Assembly (NCBI GenBank): GCA_012270485.1
Contig: JAAXIF010000098.1
Coordinates: 307,213 to 353,330, forward strand
DNA: 46,118 nucleotides
Source: Sphingobacteriales bacterium
Lineage (GTDB): Bacteria; Bacteroidota; Bacteroidia; Chitinophagales; Chitinophagaceae
Reading direction: 5' to 3'
The notes below the pieces were generated by a model that worked only from the letters and a program-made list of their open reading frames with translations, was not told the DNA's origin and made no database searches. The position numbers and the translations under genes were made by a program. Below, in pieces: positions 34,790 through 43,774 of the stretch (positions are counted from its first letter, which is position 1; the number at the start of each line of letters is the position of its first letter).

Positions 34790-35352
34790 TATGGGTTAGA
34801 AACCCATAGGTTGTTTTTTTGGCTAAAGCCATTGGAATAATTGGCTGAAGCCAAGTATCATCATTCCAAAATAAAATCCTGATCACTGTTGGGGTCGTCT
34901 TTGTGATGCTCAAGATATGCCTGTATCATTTCATCCGTAATATTACCTGTACTCCAAGCTCCGTAACCTATTCCCCATAAATGACCTCCATAATAGCGAC
35001 GGCGTAGTTCCGTAAATTCTTGTAACAACATTTTTGCACTCCGGCCTTTTAATCGTTTCACCAAATCACTAACACTCAATTTAGCAGGATAACTCAAATG
35101 CAAATGAATGTGATCTTTACTTACAACTCCTTTCAATATCTGAACATCTAAAACATCACAACTTTGACGTATCAAATCACGACAACGTAACTGTATATCA
35201 CCCTGTAGCACCTTGTACCGATACTTTGTTCCCCATACAATATGAACGTGCAATTGCTGAACACTATGGCTACCTTTCCGTAAACTTTCCATTACCCTAA
35301 TTTACGGTAGATTTGTAGAAGCTGAAGCCTTGGACTAAAGTCCATAGCTTGA
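34790..35352 (-). mobile_element. IS200/IS605-type element with tnpA only
   Basis: Palindromic sequences flank the lone tnpA. On one side is CTATGGGTT-AGA-AACCCATAG (34790s to 34812) with GGCT-AA-AGCC and TTGGCT-GA-AGCCAA (34818-34858). On the other is GGACT-AA-AGTCC (35324-35342). The shared pattern GGnCTAAAGnCC fits the subterminal hairpins recognised by HUH transposases. Exact ends are uncertain. It splits the osmC/pirin genes from yceI. Confidence 0.75.
34861..35292 (-). CDS. tnpA: IS200/IS605 transposase TnpA (Y1 HUH)
   Basis: The 143-residue single-strand transposase has the HUH motif HIHLHLSYP near residue 63 (two metal-binding histidines) and the catalytic tyrosine in MIQAYLEHH near residue 124. 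The N-terminal HVHIVWGTKYRYKVL is characteristic. Both catalytic elements are intact and the length is normal, so it may be active. No tnpB lies beside it. A domesticated REP-associated tyrosine transposase (RAYT) is an alternative, but the length and N-terminus fit IS200 better. Confidence 0.92.
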   Translation of the reverse strand: MESLRKGSHSVQQLHVHIVWGTKYRYKVLQGDIQLRCRDLIRQSCDVLDVQILKGVVSKDHIHLHLSYPAKLSVSDLVKRLKGRSAKMLLQEFTELRRRYYGGHLWGIGYGAWSTGNITDEMIQAYLEHHKDDPNSDQDFILE

Positions 35353-35368
35353 ACTAGCGCTCTGAGAC

Positions 35369-35429
35369 AGTCAAAAAGTATGTAAAAAGAAAGCTTCCTT
35401 TTCACTTTTGACTTTTCACTTTTCACTTA
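35369..35429. repeat. Heptamer-periodic repeat (ttttcac units)
   Basis: Four near-identical units (ttttcac, ttttgac, ttttcac, ttttcac) occupy 35400-35428. A degenerate inverse arm (agtcaaaa, about 35369-35392) precedes them. On the minus strand the array starts 5 bases after the yceI stop codon. Confidence 0.75.
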
Positions 35430-35433
35430 TTAT

Positions 35434-35961
35434 TTAAGCTTGCTTAATCATCTGAACCGCTAAGTGCAATTTCACTTCATCACTTACCACAACTCCACCT
35501 GCCTCAGTTACTGCGCCCCAGCCCAGACCGAATTCTTTACGGTTGATTTTTCCGCTGATCTCGAATCCGGCTTTGTGTTGACCCCAAGGATCTACCATGG
35601 TACCGCCGAATTCAACTGAAAGATCGATGGTTTTTGTTACATCACGAATAGTAAGGTCTCCGGTAAGGGTATATTTCTCATCATTTTTTTGGGTTAAGCT
35701 CTTAGAAACGAAAGTCAGCTTAGGGAATTTTTCAGCTGCAAAGAAATCATCGCTCTTCAAGTGACCATCACGCTGTTCGTTATTGGTATTCACGCTGTCG
35801 ATGTCTGCTTCAAAAGAAATTTTCGCATCGCTGAAATCATCTGCTTCAGATTCCATGGTAGCATCGAATTTCGTAAAGCTACCGGTTACGTTGGTGATCA
35901 TCAGGTGTTTTACCTTGAATGTGATTTCACTGTGTGCTGCATCGATTTTGTACGTTGACAT
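35434..35961 (-). CDS. YceI-family lipocalin-like protein
   Basis: The 175-residue protein is a typical YceI domain (MSTYKIDAAHSEITFKVKHL, SFEADIDSVNTNNEQRDGHL, FFAAEKFPKLTFVSK, LTGDLTIRDVTKTIDL, FEISGKINRKEFGLGW). The fold binds isoprenoid/quinone-like lipids in an extended barrel. No signal peptide is seen, so this copy seems cytoplasmic. It shares the cluster with MarR, pirins and OsmC, suggesting a role in quinone or acid/oxidant stress. Confidence 0.93.
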   Translation of the reverse strand: MSTYKIDAAHSEITFKVKHLMITNVTGSFTKFDATMESEADDFSDAKISFEADIDSVNTNNEQRDGHLKSDDFFAAEKFPKLTFVSKSLTQKNDEKYTLTGDLTIRDVTKTIDLSVEFGGTMVDPWGQHKAGFEISGKINRKEFGLGWGAVTEAGGVVVSDEVKLHLAVQMIKQA

Positions 35962-35996
35962 TGTGTTTTGTTTTTTTATTATGTTAGATTGTTTGT

Positions 35997-36070
35997 TGTG
36001 AATTGTGAATGGTCAATTGTGAATACGTTGTTAGATCTATTCACAATTCACCATTCACCATTGACTATTC
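35997..36070. repeat. Heptamer-periodic inverted repeat (gtgaatt units)
   Basis: The left arm (35997-36026) has gtgaatt, gtgaatg and gtcaatt units. The right arm (36038-36070), on the opposite strand, has gtcaatg, gtgaatg and gtgaatt units. It overlaps the TAG stop of the pirin gene at 36065-36067. Confidence 0.85.
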
Positions 36071-36934
36071 TTCAATTAACACACCCATCTTCCCCAACTG
36101 ATAATCACGGAAAGCTTCCATGAGTTCGGTTTGATTGTTCATGACGAATGGACCATGAGAAGCTACAGGTTCATTGAGCGGTTCACCGGTTCCAATGAAT
36201 AGGGTGCTGTCTTCCAAGGCTTCCAATTCAAATCCATCACCATCATTCTGAAAGACTGCTACATATTTTCCTTCCACTTCACTATCTCCTGTTACTTGTA
36301 CTTTACCTTGAAGTACATAGATAAAAGCATTGTGTGAAGCGGGAATCTGAAAGAAATATTTACCGCTTTTTTGAAAATTAGCAGTAAATGTGTTCACATC
36401 AGATAGTGTTTGAATAGGCCCTATTGTGTTTTTTAACTTACCTGCAATAACATTTACTTGTACTAATCCATTAACAGTAGTGATCTTAGGCGTATCTTCT
36501 GCTGTCAGTGGTTGATACGAAGGCTGATCCATTTTATGTTTAGCGGGCGTGTTCACCCATAACTGAATGAGTTCTTGTCTACCACCGATCTCATGAATAT
36601 CAGCAGGAGGTCTTTCACTGTGAATCACTCCCATGCCTGCATTCATCCATTGTGTTCCACCTGCATATACAACGTTGTCATTGCCCCTGCTATCGTGGTG
36701 GTGCACACCTCCTTTGAAAATAAAGCTCACCGGAGAGAATCCACGATGCGGATGCGGACCTACGCCTGCATGTTTTGTATCAACATGGGTAGGCACTTTG
36801 ATATCCGCATGATGTAACAACAAAAATGGATCAATGCTTTCCGCTTTGGCAGAAGGGAAAGGTTGTCTGATGGGCATACCGCCCATATCCATCGGTGTTG
36901 CGTATAAAATACTTTTAATGGTTCTGTTCTTCAT
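36065..36934 (-). CDS. Pirin-family protein (long form)
   Basis: The 289-residue bicupin has the metal site GPHPHRGFSPVSF (two His) and GVIHSERPP (His and Glu), followed by QLWVNTPAKHKMDQPSYQ and a second cupin with the C-terminal pirin extension. ARG-like length and the RGxxP segments place it with human pirin/PirA. It begins one base after the end of the preceding pirin gene, so the two are translationally coupled in one operon under the MarR-type operator upstream. Its stop codon is part of a heptamer repeat. Confidence 0.9.
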   Translation of the reverse strand: MKNRTIKSILYATPMDMGGMPIRQPFPSAKAESIDPFLLLHHADIKVPTHVDTKHAGVGPHPHRGFSPVSFIFKGGVHHHDSRGNDNVVYAGGTQWMNAGMGVIHSERPPADIHEIGGRQELIQLWVNTPAKHKMDQPSYQPLTAEDTPKITTVNGLVQVNVIAGKLKNTIGPIQTLSDVNTFTANFQKSGKYFFQIPASHNAFIYVLQGKVQVTGDSEVEGKYVAVFQNDGDGFELEALEDSTLFIGTGEPLNEPVASHGPFVMNNQTELMEAFRDYQLGKMGVLIEE

Positions 36935-36935
36935 C

Positions 36936-37655
36936 TTATGCCTCCTCTACTTTCATGGGTACATCGATCAATAAAATTTCAGCGTTGTTGTTGGCTGTGA
37001 TGTTGATGGTATCTGTTTCCCATATTCCCAATCCATCTCTTGCATCCAACTGTTCTCCGTTGATGGTTACTTGTCCACCAATCACAAATGCATACACTCC
37101 ATTTTCTTTTCTTTTGATCTGGTAAGTTTTCTCTATACCTGCTTCCAGGTTTGCAAGGGAAAACCATGCATCTTGATTGATCCATACTGCCTGCTCATCA
37201 TCAGGTGCAACTACAGCCAACACTTGATTCAAGCGATCTTCAGGTTTGAAAGATTTTTGTTGATAGCGAGGTTCGATATTTTTTTCTTTGGGAAATACCC
37301 AGATCTGCAAAAATTTTACTTCTTTATCATGATTGGCATTGGTCTCACTGTGCGCTATACCACTACCTGCACTCATAATTTGTACATCATGCTGACGAAT
37401 GATCTCGTCTCTTCCGGTTGTGTCTTTGTGATGTAGATCACCTGATAATGGAATAGAAACAATTTCCATATTGTCATGCGGGTGTTTGGAAAAACCCATA
37501 CCACCTTTTACCGTATCATCATTCAAAACACGCAATGCGCCAAAATGAATACGTTCAGGATTATAATAATGTCCAAAGCTGAATGTATGGTAACTGTTCA
37601 GCCAACCAAAACTGGCATGTCCCCTTGTGTTTGCTTTGTGAAGTATTGTTTTCAT
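36936..37655 (-). CDS. Pirin-family protein (YhhW-like)
   Basis: The 239-residue protein has HPHDNMEIVSIPL (two His) and GSGIAHSETNAN (His and Glu) as the metal site, plus QIWVFPKEKNIEPRYQQ. It is close in layout to the pirin at 33642 and is the first gene of the pirin pair. The perfect TGTAnnTACA palindrome lies 15 bases upstream of its start codon, so repression by the MarR protein encoded next to it is likely (inference). Confidence 0.9.
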   Translation of the reverse strand: MKTILHKANTRGHASFGWLNSYHTFSFGHYYNPERIHFGALRVLNDDTVKGGMGFSKHPHDNMEIVSIPLSGDLHHKDTTGRDEIIRQHDVQIMSAGSGIAHSETNANHDKEVKFLQIWVFPKEKNIEPRYQQKSFKPEDRLNQVLAVVAPDDEQAVWINQDAWFSLANLEAGIEKTYQIKRKENGVYAFVIGGQVTINGEQLDARDGLGIWETDTINITANNNAEILLIDVPMKVEEA

Positions 37656-37669
37656 AATATATGTTTGTG

Positions 37670-37691
37670 AATACGTGTATGTACACGTATT
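37670..37691. promoter_or_regulatory. Probable MarR operator (22-bp palindrome)
   Basis: ATACGTGTA-TG-TACACGTAT (37671-37690, one more A/T pair outside) is a perfect inverted repeat containing TGTAtgTACA. It lies between the MarR gene end and the first pirin start. The same TGTAnnTACA core recurs upstream of marR at 38177-38186. Confidence 0.75.
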
Positions 37692-37705
37692 TGTTCAAAA
37701 AAATA

Positions 37706-38164
37706 TTAGCTTTCTTTTTCTCTTACTCTTTCAAGTAGCTGATTGATTGATGCGGCTTCCGCTTCATTGATCACCATTACCTCATCAAAAATCGCATTGA
37801 TACGTTGTGTACTGGCTTCCAATACAGCAATTCCACTTTGGGTTAGCGAGATAACTGTTTCCCTTTTGTCAGCTTCAGACGTAGCACGCTTCACCAGCTT
37901 TTTGATCTCCAATCTGTCAATGATCCTTGGAACATTAGAATTTTTCTCAATCATTCTACAAGCAATGTCTTTCACACAAATCAATTCCGGGTGTTTACCT
38001 TTTAGTATTCTTAAGACATTGTATTGCTCATGTGTTAACCCGAATTCTTTCAATTCTCTGCTCATCACTGTCTTCAGCCACCAGGCCGTATACAGTATAT
38101 TCAATCCTGCTTTATGCACTTCGTTCTTAAATCTTGTACTTTGTATGGCTTGTTCCAGTTTCAC
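37706..38164 (-). CDS. MarR-family transcriptional regulator
   Basis: The 152-residue regulator has the MarR winged helix: LTHEQYNVLRILKGKHPELICVKDIA, the recognition helix SNVPRIIDRLEIKKLV and the wing SEADKRETVISLTQSG. The start is a GTG at 38164. It lacks the N-terminal sensing cysteine of OhrR but has two cysteines in the HTH region (LICVK and IACRM). Operators with a TGTAnnTACA core lie before its own start and before the pirin pair, so it probably represses both and is induced by an aromatic or oxidising ligand (inference). Confidence 0.9.
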   Translation of the reverse strand: MKLEQAIQSTRFKNEVHKAGLNILYTAWWLKTVMSRELKEFGLTHEQYNVLRILKGKHPELICVKDIACRMIEKNSNVPRIIDRLEIKKLVKRATSEADKRETVISLTQSGIAVLEASTQRINAIFDEVMVINEAEAASINQLLERVREKES

Positions 38165-38176
38165 AATGCAAATATA

Positions 38177-38186
38177 TGTATATACA
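38177..38186. promoter_or_regulatory. Probable MarR autoregulatory site (TGTATATACA)
   Basis: This ten-base palindrome shares its core with the longer site at 37671-37690 and lies 13 bases before the GTG start of marR. The remaining gap to 38313 is AT-rich with no other signal. Confidence 0.6.
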
Positions 38187-38313
38187 CTTAATTTACAAAA
38201 TTATTTTTCCCCTCTCTCTAATAAATTGATAATTAACTAATTAAATGATGCCTTTTTAAAAAAAAAATAGATGTAGTTATTGGAAGAGCCGGTATTGTCG
38301 CGGGTTCGATCTT

Positions 38314-38799
38314 TTATTTACAATTACCTGAATGCCATCCATTGATAACCCAGCGATTGAATTCATTGGCCATATCTGCAAATAATTGCTTCACCGTAAT
38401 ATAATTATTCGGCAGACTGATGGTAAAGTTTCCCTGACCCTGCCAGTCTACATTCAGGATTACCCCATAATGATTATAGCCATCGTTTGTAAAAGTGATA
38501 AACAATACCAAGTTGGGTCTCACACCATCAGCCAATTTAAAATTATAGTTTACTCGTTTTAATTCTTCCATCACCAATGTAGGTGCGCTTTCTCTCATCC
38601 CTGCTAAATCCTTGGGTGTATAATTGGCATCCACATTTATCTTTAGCAGAATTGGGCTATAAGTTAAAGGTGGATATTGGACGCACGGATAAGTGACCGG
38701 TTTTGTATATTTCCTGGGTGGTGTGCTGGCAGGTATCATCATTAAAAAAATGAGCATTACCCCCATAGCTTTAAAATGAAGTAGTTGCTTCTCCATCAT
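38314..38799 (-). CDS. Secreted or membrane-anchored protein of unknown function
   Basis: I do not recognise this 161-residue protein. The start is taken at an ATG at 38799 (another ATG follows directly at 38796); a longer TTG start gives residues that do not fit. A hydrophobic segment (MGVMLIFLMMIPAS) serves as signal or anchor. The mature part has PRKYTKPVTYPCVQYPPL, LKINVDANYTPKDLAGMRE and FITFTNDGYNHYGVILNVDW. It ends with NRWVINGWHSGNCK; two cysteines could form a disulfide. It stands alone. Confidence 0.65.
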   Translation of the reverse strand: MMEKQLLHFKAMGVMLIFLMMIPASTPPRKYTKPVTYPCVQYPPLTYSPILLKINVDANYTPKDLAGMRESAPTLVMEELKRVNYNFKLADGVRPNLVLFITFTNDGYNHYGVILNVDWQGQGNFTISLPNNYITVKQLFADMANEFNRWVINGWHSGNCK

Positions 38800-38829
38800 G
38801 TTGGTATTTAGGGTTAGAGAATTTGCCAA

Positions 38830-39150
38830 ATTCCGATGCGAGGAAGCATTACGATAGCCATTAGTTATACTAAACCAGTACTAAATAAGCAGGATAGCCC
38901 TTGCAAATTCTGTGGGTTGATTGTTACAAAATACAGAATTGAATTCGCGTGTGCAAGTGGTTTTAATAGGCTGGAAAGGACATTTTACTATATAAATTAA
39001 CTACCATCTATAAGGTGTTATATATAAGTAAATCCAACACCAATACACAAAAAACCGCTTATTGAACTTGCAGAAACTTCGGCTCCTCTCAGGTACAATA
39101 AACGGCGACAGTGATATTAATCTATAAATCAGATCACTGAAAACAAGTCA
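38830..39150. other. Non-coding gap with nothing recognised
   Basis: About 320 bases between a small secreted protein and the surA-like gene, both on the minus strand. I see no ORF, repeat of the window's families, or terminator with a T-run. Two short AT palindromes (near 39010-39035) are not convincing. Confidence 0.5.
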
Positions 39151-40539
39151 TTAGTTCTTTCTTTCTTTATCTGCTTTATCGGCTGCGCTTTTCCATTCCT
39201 TAATACTTTCACAGCCATTAAATTCTTTATCGATGGATATATAATAGGTTGGAATATGTTCCTTGAACCATTTATCTAAAGCCTGTGTCTTTTTGGATTC
39301 CAGTGCTCTTTGTGCAATACGGTTATAATCATCCATAAGGTTTTCACGATGAGGTTCTGTTCTACGTTTCAAATGAATTAAACGAACAGCTTTGCGACCA
39401 CGCTCATCGGTATATACTTGTGGTGCTGAATATTCTCCGGGCTTCAGATCTTTTAATGCGATAACCATGTCTTTATCCAACATATCAATACTCAAGAATA
39501 CATTGCCATCCTGAGCTGAGATTGAGCCTGCACTGAATTTACTATTCTCATCTTCACTGTATTTACTCACTGCTTCACCAAAAGAAAGACTACCGGCTAT
39601 GAGTTGCTTTTTTACTGAATCTAATTTTTTTACCGCATCCTTGATCTCATCTTCCGTTACCGGAGGAATTCGGAGAATATGTCTTACCACCGCTTCATCA
39701 CCTGAACGCGACATCAATTGAATGATGTGCAATCCGAATTTTGATTTTACAACCGGAGAAATTTGATTTTCTTTTAGTCGAAATGAAGCAGCCAGAAAAG
39801 CAGGATCCCAGTTACGATCATTTCTATTGAGGTTGTATTGTCCGCCCTGATCTTTACTTCCCGGGTCTTCAGAATACAATTTAACCAACGCTTCAAACTT
39901 TTGCGCACCTGACTCTACTGATTTTTTGTAATCATACATTTGTTTGGATACATACTCTTCTATATCACGATTGGCTTTGGGTATGATGACGATTTGGCTC
40001 AACTCTACTTCACTCTCATAAAAAGGCAAACTATCTTTCGGAATCTTATTATAATACGCTTTTACTTCTGTTGGTGTGATCTTGATGGTTTCAATGATCT
40101 TATTCTGCATTTGTTCCGCCAGTTTTTGTTCACGGAAACTTGTGCGAAAATCTTCCTTTAGCTGGTATATGGTTTTACCGGCGATCTCTTCCAGTATATC
40201 TTTTGATCCATATTGTTGAATCGCAGCACGGATACGATTATCAATCGTTGCATCAATTTCTTCTTCCGTTACAGATAAAGAATCTTTCTCGGCTTGTAAT
40301 ATCAACGCTTTCTGAATCAACTGTCTTTCCAACACCTGACATTCTGTAGGAAATACAACACCCTCTTGACCCTGATACTGTCTTTTCATATCAGCGATCT
40401 CATTGAGAATATCAGAACGCAGAATAATTCTGTCGCCTACCTGACCCACAATTTTATCTGCCACCACTTTTTTGGCCTGCGCCTTGACCGACATCATCCC
40501 GGTCACTAATAAAATAACTATCAGAAATACCTTTTTCAT
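39151..40539 (-). CDS. surA: SurA-like peptidyl-prolyl isomerase (periplasmic chaperone)
   Basis: The 462-residue protein has a signal peptide (MKKVFLIVILLVTGMMSVKAQ) and a SurA N-terminal chaperone domain (about 25-175: VVADKIVGQVGDRIILRSDI, LAEQMQNKIIE). Two parvulin (PPIC) domains follow (about 180-280 with SEDPGSKDQGGQYNL, and about 285-390 with YSEDENSKFSAGSISAQDG). It folds outer-membrane proteins in the periplasm. The symbol is by similarity of layout. It is preceded by an exact -7 element. Its own stop is followed by a gap without a clear terminator. Confidence 0.9.
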   Translation of the reverse strand: MKKVFLIVILLVTGMMSVKAQAKKVVADKIVGQVGDRIILRSDILNEIADMKRQYQGQEGVVFPTECQVLERQLIQKALILQAEKDSLSVTEEEIDATIDNRIRAAIQQYGSKDILEEIAGKTIYQLKEDFRTSFREQKLAEQMQNKIIETIKITPTEVKAYYNKIPKDSLPFYESEVELSQIVIIPKANRDIEEYVSKQMYDYKKSVESGAQKFEALVKLYSEDPGSKDQGGQYNLNRNDRNWDPAFLAASFRLKENQISPVVKSKFGLHIIQLMSRSGDEAVVRHILRIPPVTEDEIKDAVKKLDSVKKQLIAGSLSFGEAVSKYSEDENSKFSAGSISAQDGNVFLSIDMLDKDMVIALKDLKPGEYSAPQVYTDERGRKAVRLIHLKRRTEPHRENLMDDYNRIAQRALESKKTQALDKWFKEHIPTYYISIDKEFNGCESIKEWKSAADKADKERKN

Positions 40540-40555
40540 ATCAAATTATCTGCTT

Positions 40556-40563
40556 CAAATGTA
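40556..40563 (-). promoter_or_regulatory. -7 promoter element TACATTTG for surA
   Basis: The minus strand reads TACATTTG, an exact TAnnTTTG match, 16 bases before the start codon. No -33 TTTG at the usual spacing. Confidence 0.5.
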
Positions 40564-40609
40564 ATTAATCGGGACGTGTTTCCTTTGTTGGATAAGGGTT
40601 TTAACAAAA

Positions 40610-40736
40610 AAAAAGCGTCAAGCAGCAAGCCACAAGCGACAAGATATCATGTAAAGAAAAGGGAATGAAACCATCTTTAAACAGTAGTCATTCCCTCCCT
40701 ATTCTTGTAGCTCACAGCGTGTAGCTTGTAGCTCTA
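40610..40736. repeat. Heptamer-periodic inverted repeat (caagcNN units) after infB
   Basis: The left arm (40612-40642) has caagcag, caagcca and caagcga. The right arm (about 40704-40736) has cttgtag, ctcacag and cttgtag. The right arm overlaps the infB stop TAG (40734-40736). A terminator hairpin is nested inside, as after transketolase. Confidence 0.85.
40655..40695 (-). terminator. Rho-independent terminator of the rimP-nusA-infB operon
   Basis: GGGAATGA (40661-40668) and TCATTCCC (40688-40695) form an 8-bp stem with a 19-nt loop. On the minus strand TTTTCTTT follows. It lies about 40 bases after the infB stop. Confidence 0.7.
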
Positions 40737-43640
40737 TAAAGTTCTCTTCACTTCTTCTTCTTCAAACGCTTCCACGATATCACCTACTTTCAGGTCATTG
40801 AAGTTTTTGATGGTTAGACCGCATTCCATATTGGATGCTACTTCTTTCACATCGTCTTTGAATCGTTTCAAGCTGCCCAATTCAGCACTTTGTCCTTCAC
40901 CCTTCGGATATTCAACGATACCATCACGAATGATTCGGATCTTGCTGTTACGGCTGATCTTTCCATCGAGTACAAAGCAACCGGCAACAGTAGCTTTATC
41001 AAACTTATAGACTTCACGCACTTCCACGTTTGCAGTGATTTTCTCCTGGATCTTCGGCTCCAACATCCCTTCCATCGCACTCTTGATCTCATCAATTGCA
41101 GTGTAGATGATAGAATACAGTTTGATCTCCACACCTTCATTTTCCGACAACCTGTTTGCCTGCATAGAAGGACGTACGTTAAAGCCAATAATGATAGCAT
41201 CAGAAGCCGTTGCCAACAATACATCACTTTCAGAAATCTGTCCAACGCCTTTGTGTACAACCCTTACGGCGATTTCTTCGGTTGACAATTTCTGTAATGA
41301 ATCACTCAGGGCTTCTACCGATCCGTCCACATCACCTTTGATGATGATATTGAGTTCTTTAAAGTTACCCAACGCCAAACGACGTCCGATCTCATCGAGT
41401 GTAATATGTTTTCTTGCACGCAAACCTTGCTCACGCAGGATCTGTGCACGTTTGGTAGCTGTTTCTTTTGCTTCAGCTTCATCTTCATACACTTTGAATT
41501 TCTCACCCGCTTGTGGTGCACCATTCAGACCTAAAATAACAACCGGTGTAGAAGGTGGTGCTTCTTCGATTCGCTGATTACGCTCATTGAACATCGCTTT
41601 CACACGACCATAGTACTGTCCGGATACAATCAAATCACCCTGACGCAATGTTCCGTTTTGTACTAAGATGGTTGCTACATAACCACGCCCTTTATCGAGT
41701 GAAGCTTCAATAATAGTACCTGCTGCTTCTCTATCCGGATTGGCTTTCAGGTCTAACAATTCAGCTTCCAACAATACTTTTTCCAAGAGCAGATCCACAT
41801 TCAGTCCTTGCTTGGCAGATAATTCCTGATTTTGGAATTTACCGCCCCAGGCTTCTACCAGAATATTCATCTGTGATAACTGCTCGTATATTTTTTGCGG
41901 ATTGGCTCCGTCTTTATCAATCTTATTCACCGCAAAGATCATCGGTACATTAGCCGCTTGTGAGTGGCTGATGGCTTCGCGTGTTTGTGGCATCACAGCA
42001 TCATCTGCTGCTACCACAATAATAGAGATATCCGTCACTTTCGCACCACGTGCACGCATCGCGGTAAAGGCTTCGTGGCCCGGTGTATCTAGGAAGGTAA
42101 TGGCTTTACCATTCGGCAGTGTTACCTCATATGCACCGATATGCTGTGTGATACCACCTGCCTCACCCGCTACCACATTGGCATTACGGATATAGTCAAG
42201 CAATGAAGTTTTACCATGGTCAACGTGACCCATGATGGTAACGATCGGTGGTCTTGGAACCAGATCTTCTTCACTATCCTCATCCTGTTCATCATCAAAC
42301 TCATCTGTTTCATCAACACCAATAAACTCTACTTCAAAACCATATTCACTGGCAACCAGTTCAATGACTTCCGCATCCAAACGCTGGTTGATGGAAACCA
42401 TGATACCGAGGTTCATACATTTTCCGATCACATCTGCAAAGCTCACATCCATCAGATTGGCCAACTCACTCACGGTTACAAATTCTGTTACCTGTAGTTT
42501 GTTGTCTTCGCCCATCTCATTGCCCATGGCCTCAGCAGCTTCATCACGCTTGGCTCTTCTGTATTTCGCTTTCAGGCTCTTACCACGACCACCCGTTCCG
42601 GCCAGTTTGGCCTGTGTTTCGCGGATCTTTTCCTGAATCGCTTTCTGATCAATTTCTTTGTCTTCAACCTGTCCACCACCTCTTCTATTTCTGTCGCGGT
42701 TACCACCACCACCTTTATTTCCTCCACCACCTTGGTTACGGTTGAAGTTGCCTCCACCACCGCCACCTTGGTTGTTTCTATTATTGGCTGGAACGATTGG
42801 ACGATTTGGACCGGTCATTGGACGTCCATCAGGGCCGGTTTGTGGTGGAGGTGCTCCACCTTCTTTGCGGTCAACAGGAATGCGTTTACGTTTACGCTTC
42901 TCATCTCTGGCCGCAGGTTTTGGACGGGTATCGCTGTTAACAGGAAGTTCAATTTTACCAAGGATCTTAGGACCCTCTAATTTTTCGGCTCTGATATTTT
43001 CAATCACAGGAGGAGCATTATTGTCTGCTTCTTCTGTTACCTGAGGTGTCGGCGCTACGAGAACTTCCGGTACTGTGGGCTCCTCTTTTTTCGCTTTCAC
43101 TGCCGGCTCTTTCGGAGCTACGGGTTCTTCTTTTTTCTTGGATGCTTTTTTAGGACGCGTAGATGAGTCGATTGCAGAGAGATCAATCTTATCCAACACT
43201 TTTGGCGATTCGATCTCTGGTGCTTCCGCCTTAATTACTTCTGCTTTTTCAACAACCGGCTCAGGTTGTACTTCAACGAGTTTCGCCTCTACAACCGGTT
43301 CCGGCTTTACTTCCGGTTTAGGTTCTTCCTTGGGAGCAGGAGCGGCGGCCGGTTTTTTCTCTTCTTTTTTATTGAAGGAAAGATCTTCTTCGTCTTTTTT
43401 CTTCTTAGCCTCAGCCTGTGCAGCTTTGGGAATTTCTACCTGATCGGCTTTATTCTTAGCTACTTTATCACTTTGAAACTCTGCCTGAAGGGCATAGTAC
43501 TGGTCTTCTGAAAGCTTAGCGGTAGGCTTCAGTTCATCTTTATTAAATCCTTTCTTCACCAGGAAGTCGATCAGGGTATCCTGACCAATATTGAACTCCT
43601 TGGCGGCTGCTAACAGTCTTGGTAATTTCAGTTCTGACAT
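40734..43640 (-). CDS. infB: Translation initiation factor IF-2
   Basis: The 968-residue GTPase brings fMet-tRNA to the 30S subunit. It has an IF2_N module (1-55), a long low-complexity Lys/Glu/Pro/Val region (about 60-280) and a Gly-rich/RGG-like stretch (about 287-323). A second IF2_N module (about 390-440) comes before the G domain from about 465: [37 protein letters not shown] and SAKQGLN. Domains II, III and C2 follow. The glycine-rich block is unusual. It is the third gene of a minus-strand operon with rimP and nusA; a gtccatR repeat lies between nusA and this gene. Confidence 0.97.
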   Translation of the reverse strand: MSELKLPRLLAAAKEFNIGQDTLIDFLVKKGFNKDELKPTAKLSEDQYYALQAEFQSDKVAKNKADQVEIPKAAQAEAKKKKDEEDLSFNKKEEKKPAAAPAPKEEPKPEVKPEPVVEAKLVEVQPEPVVEKAEVIKAEAPEIESPKVLDKIDLSAIDSSTRPKKASKKKEEPVAPKEPAVKAKKEEPTVPEVLVAPTPQVTEEADNNAPPVIENIRAEKLEGPKILGKIELPVNSDTRPKPAARDEKRKRKRIPVDRKEGGAPPPQTGPDGRPMTGPNRPIVPANNRNNQGGGGGGNFNRNQGGGGNKGGGGNRDRNRRGGGQVEDKEIDQKAIQEKIRETQAKLAGTGGRGKSLKAKYRRAKRDEAAEAMGNEMGEDNKLQVTEFVTVSELANLMDVSFADVIGKCMNLGIMVSINQRLDAEVIELVASEYGFEVEFIGVDETDEFDDEQDEDSEEDLVPRPPIVTIMGHVDHGKTSLLDYIRNANVVAGEAGGITQHIGAYEVTLPNGKAITFLDTPGHEAFTAMRARGAKVTDISIIVVAADDAVMPQTREAISHSQAANVPMIFAVNKIDKDGANPQKIYEQLSQMNILVEAWGGKFQNQELSAKQGLNVDLLLEKVLLEAELLDLKANPDREAAGTIIEASLDKGRGYVATILVQNGTLRQGDLIVSGQYYGRVKAMFNERNQRIEEAPPSTPVVILGLNGAPQAGEKFKVYEDEAEAKETATKRAQILREQGLRARKHITLDEIGRRLALGNFKELNIIIKGDVDGSVEALSDSLQKLSTEEIAVRVVHKGVGQISESDVLLATASDAIIIGFNVRPSMQANRLSENEGVEIKLYSIIYTAIDEIKSAMEGMLEPKIQEKITANVEVREVYKFDKATVAGCFVLDGKISRNSKIRIIRDGIVEYPKGEGQSAELGSLKRFKDDVKEVASNMECGLTIKNFNDLKVGDIVEAFEEEEVKRTL

Positions 43641-43651
43641 TCAAATTTTTT

Positions 43652-43710
43652 TGGTCCATAGTCCATCGTCAATGGCCCATGGACTATGGACTATTGTCCA
43701 TGGACTAATT
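43652..43710. repeat. Heptamer-periodic inverted repeat (gtccatR units) between nusA and infB
   Basis: The left units (gtccata, gtccatc, gtcaatg) and right units (actatgg-type inverses) meet at a central CCATGG palindrome (43677-43682), giving a nearly continuous hairpin inside an operon. It lies 65 bases after the nusA stop and 12 bases before the infB start. Confidence 0.8.
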
Positions 43711-43774
43711 ATATGGCTACTATTTGACCGGATAGTATTTATTTCTCCGACAAATATAGCTTCTTAATAGCTGC

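Noticed and set aside
38290..38312. tRNA T-loop-like sequence (cgggttcgat)
   Set aside because: The word resembles a T arm, but no acceptor stem, anticodon arm or closing CCCG is found on either side.
43075..43443. Antisense ORF rich in Ser/Gly/Phe opposite infB
   Set aside because: Its composition is the mirror of the Lys/Glu/Pro-rich infB linker, so it is a codon-bias artefact.
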